Origin: Chloroflexota bacterium
GTDB lineage: Bacteria; Chloroflexota; Anaerolineae; Promineifilales; Promineifilaceae
Reading direction: 5' to 3'
DNA: 6,913 bases
Assembly: GCA_963169155.1 (NCBI GenBank)
Contig: CAUJGI010000102.1
Coordinates: 1-6,913 of the forward strand
Notes under the pieces: generated by a model
Database searches by the model: none
The model's input: the letters and a program-made list of their open reading frames with translations, nothing else
What the model was told of the DNA's origin: nothing
Shown here: piece by piece, positions 1 to 5,439 of the stretch
How the letters are laid out: each line of letters starts with the position of its first letter
Position numbering within the stretch: the first letter of the stretch is position 1
Program-made: the position numbers and the translations under genes

Positions 1-875
1 ATATCGTACCGGGTGCGCTGCTCCAGCCGCTGCTGGGCCAGCAGGCGGTTGTCCGCCCCAAGCTCGTCCAGCCGCGCCTCCAGCTCGGCCTCGATGCGGT
101 TGATGGCCTCTTCCATCTCGTCGGCAGGCGGAATGAAGTGGCGGGCCGGGTGGATCGTCAGGCTGTCCAGCTCGGCCAGCAGTTCGCCCGTCAGCGGGTC
201 GATCTCGGTGATTTGCTCCACATCATCCCCCCAGAAGGTGATGCGGTAGGCGGATTCGGTGTAGGACGGCCGTATCTCCAACACATCCCCGCGCACCCGA
301 AAGCTGCCAATCTTAAAGTCCATCTCGTTCCGCTCATACTGAATGCCGATGAGCTGCCGCAGCGTCTTCTGCCGCTGTTTCACCTCACCCACAGTAAACG
401 GCACTCGCGCCTGGTCGTACCGCACCGGATCGCCCAGCCCGTAAATGGCGCTCACGCTGGCCACCACAATCACGTCCCTTCGCGTAGCCAGTGCCTGCGT
501 GGCCGCCAGCCGCATCCGCTCAATCTCCGCGTTAATCTCCGTTGTCTTTTCGATGTAGGTGTCGGTGCGAGGAATGTACGCTTCGGGCTGGTAATAATCA
601 TAGTAGCTCACAAAGTAGCTCACCGCGTTGTGCGGAAAGAAGTGGCTGAACTCGCTGTACAGCTGGGCGGCCAGCGTTTTGTTGTGGGCCAAAATCAGGG
701 TAGGGCGCTGCGTTTTCTGGATGACGTTGGCGATGGTGAACGTCTTGCCCGTACCGGTGGCCCCCAGCAGCAGCTGCTGGTGCAGACCTTGCCCCAGGCC
801 ATCGACCAACCCGGCAATGGCCTGCGGCTGGTCGCCGGTGGGCTGGTAGTGGGATTCAAGTTGGAAGTTAGGCAT
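1..875 (-). CDS. uvrB: UvrB, excinuclease ABC subunit B (N-terminal 291 codons; continues beyond the left edge)
   Basis: UvrB is the damage-verifying helicase-like subunit of UvrABC nucleotide excision repair. It is loaded on DNA by UvrA and recruits the UvrC nuclease; it is cytoplasmic. Translating the minus strand from the ATG at 875-873 gives a classic UvrB start (MPNFQLESHYQPTGDQPQAI). Walker A GATGTGKT lies at residues 38-45, LILAHNKTLAAQL at about 60-72, and the DNA-clamping beta-hairpin YYDYYQPEAYIP at 91-102 has the family's aromatic residues. EKTTEINAEIERMR and VVASVSAIYGLGDP follow. Family members are about 660-680 residues, so roughly 43% is present and the C-terminal helicase motifs and UvrC-binding domain are off-window. 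The start is fixed by AAAGGAGG six bases upstream. The gene is divergent from the phosphoesterase. No frameshift or missing key residue is seen in the part present. Identification is very secure. Confidence 0.96.
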   Translation of the reverse strand, partial: MPNFQLESHYQPTGDQPQAIAGLVDGLGQGLHQQLLLGATGTGKTFTIANVIQKTQRPTLILAHNKTLAAQLYSEFSHFFPHNAVSYFVSYYDYYQPEAYIPRTDTYIEKTTEINAEIERMRLAATQALATRRDVIVVASVSAIYGLGDPVRYDQARVPFTVGEVKQRQKTLRQLIGIQYERNEMDFKIGSFRVRGDVLEIRPSYTESAYRITFWGDDVEQITEIDPLTGELLAELDSLTIHPARHFIPPADEMEEAINRIEAELEARLDELGADNRLLAQQRLEQRTRYD

Positions 876-881
876 CGCAAG

Positions 882-889
882 CCTCCTTT
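882..889 (-). promoter_or_regulatory. Ribosome binding site of uvrB
   Basis: On the minus strand this reads AAAGGAGG, a near-perfect Shine-Dalgarno, with a 6-base spacer to the ATG at 875. It decides the uvrB start. In the mRNA it lies five bases downstream of the base of the hairpin at 894-957, so folding of that hairpin could affect access to it (inference). Confidence 0.85.
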
Positions 890-893
890 TTTC

Positions 894-957
894 AGTGAAA
901 AGTAAAAAGTGAAAAGTGGCTTCATACTCTTTCACTTATCACTTTTCACTTTTCACT
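894..957. repeat. Inverted repeat of GTGAAAAGT units in the uvrB upstream region
   Basis: The arm 894-918 is built from AGTGAAAAGT-type words. It is complementary to 933-957 at 23 of 25 positions, with a 14-base spacer. The arms are themselves internally repetitive (GTGAAA every 7-8 bases), so several pairing registers are possible. It lies between the divergent uvrB and phosphoesterase genes and would be in the uvrB 5' leader if transcription starts upstream of it. It is not a normal intrinsic terminator, because the stem is A/T-rich and no U run follows on the plus strand. The word GTGAAANGTGA recurs in the repeat block at 5301-5437, suggesting a common repeat family. Its function is unknown. 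Confidence 0.8.
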
Positions 958-991
958 ATAGACACAGTTCATGACATCTTGTGTCAGGAGT

Positions 992-1020
992 TTGAGCAAT
1001 ACGGCCGTTCTTGTTAGACT
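992..1020 (+). promoter_or_regulatory. Candidate sigma70-type promoter for the metallophosphoesterase
   Basis: TTGAGC (992-997) and TAGACT (1015-1020) are separated by 17 bases, each matching the consensus hexamer at 4 of 6 positions. A start near 1027 would leave a leader of about 25 bases before the GTG at 1052. One ACGGCCGT palindrome (1001-1008) lies in the spacer. A short inverted repeat, GACACA (961-966) with TGTGTC (980-985), lies just upstream and could be an operator. This is consensus matching only. Confidence 0.35.
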
Positions 1021-1051
1021 TGTGCTCTTATCAAATTGACAGGACAAGCAA

Positions 1052-1930
1052 GTGAAAATAGCAATCATTTCAGACATTCATGGCAATATTCCGGCCCTGG
1101 AGGCAGTGACCGCCGATATCGAAAAGTGGCAGCCCGATCAGGTGGTGGTGGATGGGGATATTGTCAACCGTGGGCCGCTTTCCCGCGATGCGCTGGAGTG
1201 GGTTTTGGTCCGGCAAAAGCGGGATGATTGGCGCGTGGTTAAGGGCAATCATGAAGATTACATTTTAGAATGCGCCGCGCCGAATGGCGCGGCAGCCGGC
1301 CCGGCTTATGAAGTGAATCAGTTCGCCCGTTGGGCCTACCAGCAAGTGGCTGACTACGTGCCGATCATTGCCAGCCTGCCGGTGCAGCACGCCATCTTTG
1401 CCCCAGATGGCTCTGAGCTGCGGGTGGTGCATGGCTCGATGCGTGACAATCGGGATGGCGTCTACCCCGACACAACCGATGCGGAACTGCGGGTGCAAAT
1501 CGACCCCGCGCCGCGGGTTTTTGTGACGGGACACACCCACCGTCCGCTCATTCGGGAAATTGATAACACCACCGTGGTCAACATTGGCTCGGTAGGCGCT
1601 TCTTTTGACGGGAATCGTGCGTTGAGCTACGGCCGTTTCACCTGGACTGCCGCTGCGGGATGGCACTCTGAAATCGTGCGCCTGCCTTACGACTTTGCCC
1701 GTGTTGAGCAAGATTACGCGCTTTCAGGCTTTTTAGAAGGAGCTGGCCCGCTGGCCCAGCTGATGCTGATCGAACTGCGCCGGGCTGGTGGGCTGATTTA
1801 TCGCTGGGCGACACGTTACCAGGATGCGGTGCTGGCGGGGGAAATCAGCATGGAAGAAAGCGTGCGGGCGGTGCTGGCTGATGAGGATTTACGGCCGTAT
1901 CTTGGCGCACCTGGTTGGTCGGTTGAGTAA
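1052..1930 (+). CDS. Calcineurin-like metallophosphoesterase, substrate unknown
   Basis: This 292-residue protein belongs to the binuclear-metal calcineurin-like phosphoesterase superfamily. All signature motifs are present in order: D8-x-H10 (SDIHGN), G35-D36, G65-N66-H67-E68, H127 (VVHGSM) and GHTH at 160-163, followed by NIGSVG at 177-182. These supply the usual metal ligands, so it should be an active hydrolase of phosphomono- or diesters. Candidate substrates range from nucleotides to phosphoproteins and cannot be chosen from sequence. The segment from about residue 213 to the end is a mostly helical C-terminal extension beyond the catalytic core, possibly a lid or partner-binding region. 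No signal peptide or membrane segment is seen, so it is probably cytoplasmic. The start is GTG, because the conserved first strand MKIAIISDIHG begins exactly there. A weak AGGA (1041-1044) lies seven bases upstream. The stop at 1928-1930 is six bases before a terminator stem, which suggests a single-gene transcript. Confidence 0.92.
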   Translation: MKIAIISDIHGNIPALEAVTADIEKWQPDQVVVDGDIVNRGPLSRDALEWVLVRQKRDDWRVVKGNHEDYILECAAPNGAAAGPAYEVNQFARWAYQQVADYVPIIASLPVQHAIFAPDGSELRVVHGSMRDNRDGVYPDTTDAELRVQIDPAPRVFVTGHTHRPLIREIDNTTVVNIGSVGASFDGNRALSYGRFTWTAAAGWHSEIVRLPYDFARVEQDYALSGFLEGAGPLAQLMLIELRRAGGLIYRWATRYQDAVLAGEISMEESVRAVLADEDLRPYLGAPGWSVE

Positions 1931-1935
1931 AAAGG

Positions 1936-1966
1936 GAAACGGCCGTCTGGGGAAGACGGCCGTTTC
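1936..1966 (+). terminator. Intrinsic terminator after the phosphoesterase gene, built from two ACGGCCGT palindromes
   Basis: A perfect 13-bp stem (1936-1948 with 1954-1966) encloses the 5-base loop GGGGA and is followed by TTTC. The stop codon is six bases upstream. Each arm contains a complete ACGGCCGT palindrome (1939-1946 and 1956-1963), so two copies of the genome-wide motif form the stem. On the minus strand the stem is followed by CC then TTTTT, so it might also stop leftward transcription, though no leftward gene is seen to its right before 5440. The U tract on the plus side is short but acceptable. Confidence 0.8.
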
Positions 1967-1992
1967 TTTCACCCCTCCTGGACTTAAACGAA

Positions 1993-2023
1993 CGACCACT
2001 TTTTCTCCTGTAAAGGGTGGTCG
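1993..2023 (+). other. Stable hairpin of unknown role downstream of the terminator
   Basis: CGACCAC (1993-1999) pairs with GTGGTCG (2017-2023). The stem extends by two G-U and three A-U pairs to 12 bp, closing the loop CTCCTGT (2005-2011). There is no T run after it, so it is not a typical terminator. The word TTTTCTCCTG within it (2001-2010) is repeated at 2144-2153. It could be part of a structured RNA, a regulatory site or a remnant of a mobile element; nothing in the sequence decides among these. Confidence 0.55.
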
Positions 2024-2039
2024 CCCGCGAAATAAACGC

Positions 2040-2164
2040 CAGTTAAACTGCCAGGCAGCCGCTCGCTGCCCTGTAATAACTAGCGTTCACTTAGACAACG
2101 TTTGCACTGGCAAATAAGCACATCCACCCAAAAATCCAATACGTTTTCTCCTGGTGCGTTTTCT
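2040..2164. repeat. Cluster of short palindromes and direct repeats in the intergenic region
   Basis: Four elements lie close together. CAGTT-A-AACTG is a perfect 11-base palindrome (2040-2050). GGCAGC (2054-2059) pairs with GCTGCC (2065-2070). TTTGC (2101-2105) pairs with GCAAA (2110-2114) around a 4-base loop. CGTTTTCT occurs twice, 15 bases apart, at 2142-2149 and 2157-2164. No gene was recognised on either strand here. Short palindromes of this size can arise by chance, but their density, right after two stronger hairpins, is notable. Confidence 0.4.
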
Positions 2165-2187
2165 AGCGTGCTCAAAGGAGGCTGAAC

Positions 2188-2274
2188 GTGAATTTACCGA
2201 TACAAACGAAGCTAACGATTTATTGCGCCTTGCCCCAGCTGTTTTATAATCCGCTGGGTATCAGGTTGTTTTAA
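2188..2274 (+). CDS. Possible 28-codon small ORF with a strong ribosome binding site
   Basis: AAAGGAGG (2174-2181) lies six bases before GTG (2188). It is the same octamer at the same spacing as in front of uvrB. The frame stays open for 28 codons to TAA (2272-2274), beginning MNLPIQTKLTIYCALPQ. It has one cysteine, a moderately hydrophobic middle, and no recognisable domain. It could be a leader peptide upstream of the large regulator, an independent small protein, or chance. Against it: a candidate promoter for the regulator (TATAAT at 2245-2250) lies inside the frame, and a 28-codon open frame is not rare. No run of repeated codons suggests an attenuation peptide. Confidence 0.33.
   Translation: MNLPIQTKLTIYCALPQLFYNPLGIRLF
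2223..2250 (+). promoter_or_regulatory. Candidate promoter for the BTAD-STAND-TPR regulator
   Basis: A perfect TATAAT (2245-2250) lies 16 bases after TTGCGC (2223-2228), which matches the -35 consensus only in TTG. Transcription from about 2257 would give a leader of about 125 bases before the ATG at 2382. That leader would carry an ACGGCCGT palindrome at 2303-2310. A second -10-like hexamer, TATAGT (2292-2297), lacks a good -35. The call is provisional. Confidence 0.35.
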
Positions 2275-2381
2275 CGTCGAATCTTGGATGGTATAGTAGG
2301 GAACGGCCGTAAATACAGCGTTAATCGCTCCGGTGTGTGACAAACCAATCTTGCGTTTTCGCGGAAGAGAGAGAAAGAACC

Positions 2382-5309
2382 ATGAGCCAGAACGAACTAC
2401 GCATCACCATGCTGGGGAAATTTGAGCTTGGTTGGGGCGACGGCCGTTCCCAAAAAACGTTCACCTCCGACGTTGCCTTAAAAAACCGTGCCCTCGTTTG
2501 TTACCTGGTTCTCAATGACCGTTACCATCAGCGCGAAGAGCTGGCCACCATCTTCTGGCCCGAGAAGTCCAAAAAGATGGCCCTGGCCAATTTGCGCGTG
2601 GCCCTGACCTCCTTGCGCAATGCTGGTTTTTCCCCCTACCTCGATGTTTCCAAGCCAGAGATTATTTTTAATCAGCAGGCACAGTACTGGTGTGATGTCA
2701 CCACGTTTGAATCGTTAATTGTGCACAGCCGCCGCCAGCGCCAGCCAGACATCCCCGCGTTAATCAAAGCCGTAAACCTCTATCGCGGGGAGTTTATGGC
2801 CGGGTTTTCCCAGCCAGACTTAAATATTTTTGACGAGTGGATGTTGAGCCTGCGGCTTCGGCTGGAAGAGTTGATGTGGTATGCCCTCGAAACCATCATC
2901 CAGTCGTCCATGAAACAAACGGCCGATTTTGAAACCGGCATCCGTTACGCCATGCGCGCGCTGGAGCTGATGCCCTGGCGCGAATCAGCCCACCAATCCC
3001 TCATGTGGCTCTTGACCAGCACCGACCAGCGGGCCGCCGCCCTGACGCAGTACGAGCGCTGCCGCGAAATGCTGAAAATTCACCTCAGTGCCGATCCGTC
3101 GCCTACCACTGAAGAGCTGTACGTCAAAATCCGGGACATGAAGACGGAAACACGGCCCAACAGCAAGCCGCTGCCCATCTTGAAGCCCGCCGCGGAGCCG
3201 AAAACCCCGTTCCTGGCCCCACGGCTGCCGCCGTTTTTCTTGGGGCGCGAGCAGGCTGTGGCCGAATTGGCGGCGGCGCTTACGGCCGTTGGCCAACCGG
3301 TGCGATTGGGTATTGTCGGTATGGGCGGCATTGGCAAAACCACGCTGGCGCTGCATCTGGCCCATCGTTTGCGGTCCCACTTTCCCGACGGCGTCCTGTG
3401 GGCCAACGTGGTTGATGAACTGCCCGAAGAGATTGCCACCCGCTGGGCCGCGGCCTACGGCTACGATTTGAGCCAGCAAAAGTCGGGTGAAGAGCGCCTG
3501 GCGGTGATTGGCGAAATTTTGGCTGACAAGCAGGCGCTGCTGGTGCTGGATGACGTGTGGGCCGGGGCCAAAATACGGCCGCTCCTCCCCCAAACCGGGC
3601 GCTGTGCCGTGCTCATCACCAGCCGGTTGGAGCGGACCGTGCTGAGCGTAGATGCCGAACCGGTGCCGTTGCGCCAGTTTTCGCCGGAAAACGGCCGTTT
3701 GCTGCTGCTGCGTCATCTCGACGAGGGACGCGCCGCGGCAGCGCCAGAAGCGCTGGACGAAATTTGTGCCCTGGTGGGCAATTTGCCCCTGGCGATTGAT
3801 ATTGCCGGGAGTTACCTGGCGTTTCGGCCGCACCGTACCCTGCCAGACTTTGTGGACCAGCTCAAGCAGCAGCTTAAGCCGCTGGATTTGTCTGATGAGA
3901 CGCAGCGCATTCGCGAGACGTTTGAACTGAGTTGGACCTACCTGGATGAGACGCAGAGCCGCCTGTTTGCCCTGTTGGGGCTGTTTGGTGGGCGCATGTT
4001 TTCGCTGGAGGCCCTGGCCCACATTGCCCAGATGGACAAATACCTGGTGGAAGACCGGCTGCATGACCTGGTGCAGCTCTCCCTGCTGGGCGACGTGGAA
4101 ACAGGCGGCCGTCGCTACCGGCAGCATGCCCTGTTGGCCGAGTTTGCCCAGGAAAAGTTAAGCAATGTGACGCCGATGCAGGCGCGTTACGTCAGCTACT
4201 TTGCCGATTTTGCCGCCACACATGCCACCACCTATCCGCAGCTTCAACCGGAATGGGGCAATCTGGAAACGGCCGTTCGCTACGCCGAATCTGCCCAGCT
4301 GTGGCCGATGGTGCTGCATTTTACGGCCGTTCTCAAAGATGCCTGGTTTGCTCAGGGCCGCTTTGAACAGGCGCGTGAAGCGTTTGAAGTAGCCTTTCAA
4401 GCGGCCATCCGGCAGGAGGATGAGCCGCAGCTGGCGCAAAACTGGCTTTGGTGGGGTCAGGCCTGCCTGGAGCAGGGCGATCTGGAAGAAGCGCGCCGCT
4501 GGCTGCAGCAGGCACTCACCCTGTACGATGAACTGGCCGACGGCTCTGGGGTGGCCAATGCTGAATATGAGCTGGCCCGCATCGACATTCAGCAGACGCT
4601 GCATGAGGAGGCCGAGGCCCGCCTGAACCGTGTGCTGGCCCTGCGCCAGGCACACAACGACGAACCGGGCATGGCCGCTGCCCTATACCGCCTGGCCCGC
4701 CTGCGCCACCGCCAGGGCAAAGATGAAGCCGCCCGGGCGCTGGCCGAAGACGCGGCCGCCAGGCAGCGCACTGCTGCGGTGCCGCTGGGGCACTGTCGCA
4801 GCCTGCGCCTGCTTGTGTTCATCTTGCTGGCTCTCGACCAGCTTGATCTGGCCGAAGAATATGCTGAGGCGTCGCTGCGGCTGGCGCATTCACTCGAAGA
4901 TCTCGGTGAAATTGCTATGGCTCAGAAGGGTGTGGCCTTTGTCTACCGGCTTCGGGGCCGGTTTGCCGAGGCCCATGCGCTGGCCACCGAAAGTCAGACC
5001 AGCCTGGTGCAAATGGGCGACCGACAGTCTGCCGCCGAGGTGTGCTTTTTGCGCTGCCTCATTTTGCGTTCCGAGGAAAAATTTGCCGAGGCGATGCAGC
5101 TAACCGAAGAATGTCTGGCCGCCTTTACCCGCCTGAAGGATACGCTGCACATGACCTACTGCCTGGTCCACATCGGCGATTTTTACGAGCTGTTGGGCGA
5201 CCGGCAAACGGCCGTGCAAAAATGGGAAGAAGCCAAACAACTGGCGCTTGGCCTGAACAATGCAACGGTGCTGGCCAAGATTGAGCAGCGCTTAAATTTT
5301 GAGGGATGA
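2382..5309 (+). CDS. BTAD/SARP-type regulator with NB-ARC (STAND) ATPase core and TPR repeats
   Basis: This 975-residue cytoplasmic signal-integrating regulator has the AfsR-like layout. Residues 5-95 are a SARP/OmpR-type winged helix (REELATIFWPEKSKKMALAN is its recognition region), and about 98-250 are the bacterial transcriptional activator domain (YRGEFMAGF, PWRESAH, ALTQYERC). A Pro-rich linker (about 257-285) leads to the ATPase: P-loop GMGGIGKTT at 313-321, Walker B LLVLDDVW at 386-393, LITSR at 411-415, GNLPLAI at 466-472. A winged-helix segment (about 509-600) ends in YRQHALLAEFA, with H582 in the position of the MHD histidine. About seven TPR-like repeats fill 684-958. Family knowledge suggests that the TPRs sense a ligand or partner, nucleotide exchange drives oligomerisation, and the N-terminus activates a promoter; the targets are unknown. 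The ATG at 2382 is preferred because a purine-rich GGAAGAGAGAGAAAG precedes it and the domain starts there. An in-frame GTG at 2337 would add 15 unlikely residues. The last codons and the stop lie inside the heptad repeat. Confidence 0.93.
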   Translation: MSQNELRITMLGKFELGWGDGRSQKTFTSDVALKNRALVCYLVLNDRYHQREELATIFWPEKSKKMALANLRVALTSLRNAGFSPYLDVSKPEIIFNQQAQYWCDVTTFESLIVHSRRQRQPDIPALIKAVNLYRGEFMAGFSQPDLNIFDEWMLSLRLRLEELMWYALETIIQSSMKQTADFETGIRYAMRALELMPWRESAHQSLMWLLTSTDQRAAALTQYERCREMLKIHLSADPSPTTEELYVKIRDMKTETRPNSKPLPILKPAAEPKTPFLAPRLPPFFLGREQAVAELAAALTAVGQPVRLGIVGMGGIGKTTLALHLAHRLRSHFPDGVLWANVVDELPEEIATRWAAAYGYDLSQQKSGEERLAVIGEILADKQALLVLDDVWAGAKIRPLLPQTGRCAVLITSRLERTVLSVDAEPVPLRQFSPENGRLLLLRHLDEGRAAAAPEALDEICALVGNLPLAIDIAGSYLAFRPHRTLPDFVDQLKQQLKPLDLSDETQRIRETFELSWTYLDETQSRLFALLGLFGGRMFSLEALAHIAQMDKYLVEDRLHDLVQLSLLGDVETGGRRYRQHALLAEFAQEKLSNVTPMQARYVSYFADFAATHATTYPQLQPEWGNLETAVRYAESAQLWPMVLHFTAVLKDAWFAQGRFEQAREAFEVAFQAAIRQEDEPQLAQNWLWWGQACLEQGDLEEARRWLQQALTLYDELADGSGVANAEYELARIDIQQTLHEEAEARLNRVLALRQAHNDEPGMAAALYRLARLRHRQGKDEAARALAEDAAARQRTAAVPLGHCRSLRLLVFILLALDQLDLAEEYAEASLRLAHSLEDLGEIAMAQKGVAFVYRLRGRFAEAHALATESQTSLVQMGDRQSAAEVCFLRCLILRSEEKFAEAMQLTEECLAAFTRLKDTLHMTYCLVHIGDFYELLGDRQTAVQKWEEAKQLALGLNNATVLAKIEQRLNFEG

Positions 5310-5437
5310 GGCATGAGGGTGGAGGGATGAAACGTGTGGTTATCCGCTTCCCCTTTCATCCCTCATCCCTCATCCCTCATCCCTCATATTTCACCTCTCA
5401 CCCCTCACCTCTCACCCCTCATCCCTCACGTTTCACG
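5301..5437. repeat. Degenerate heptad-repeat block forming a long inverted repeat between convergent genes
   Basis: The left arm is purine-rich: GAGGGAT, GAGGCAT, GAGGGTG, GAGGGAT, then GAAACGTG (5301-5336). The right arm is the pyrimidine-rich complement: TCATCCC in tandem 4.6 times (5356-5387), a 14-mer CACCTCTCACCCCT twice (5392-5405, 5406-5419), then TCATCCC and TCACGTTTCAC. Bases 5301-5319 pair with 5367-5385 at 18 of 19 positions, and TGAAACGTG (5328-5336) pairs with 5427-5435. It begins inside the regulator gene, supplying its last two codons and TGA, and ends just before the protease stop codon. A transcript from either side would form a long hairpin, so it may serve as a bidirectional 3'-end structure (inference). 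It is a minisatellite-like array with no spacers, not CRISPR. Confidence 0.85.
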
Positions 5438-5439
5438 AT

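Noticed and set aside
138..905. 255-codon open frame on the plus strand across the left end
   Set aside because: It is antisense to uvrB, whose minus-strand translation is unmistakable; the plus product has no recognisable motif and no good ribosome binding site.
876..1051. LexA/SOS box controlling uvrB
   Set aside because: No CGAAC-N4-GTTCG or CTGT-N8-ACAG site was found; a TGACA/TGTCA arm pair at 972-986 is too weak to call.
1997..2153. Minus-strand micro-ORFs after CAGGAGAAAA motifs near 2010 and 2153
   Set aside because: The frames are short, overlap the terminator hairpins or end within about 20 codons, and begin with GTG or TTG at imperfect spacing.
2337..2381. In-frame GTG start giving a 990-residue regulator
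   Set aside because: No Shine-Dalgarno precedes 2337, and the 15 added residues are unlike the conserved N-terminus, which begins near the ATG at 2382.
2985..4127. 380-codon minus-strand open frame
   Set aside because: It is a shadow of the STAND regulator: GC-rich codons leave the antisense frame open, and the product shows no domain.
5356..5437. Possible CRISPR array
   Set aside because: The units are 7 and 14 bases in direct tandem without spacers, so this is a minisatellite.
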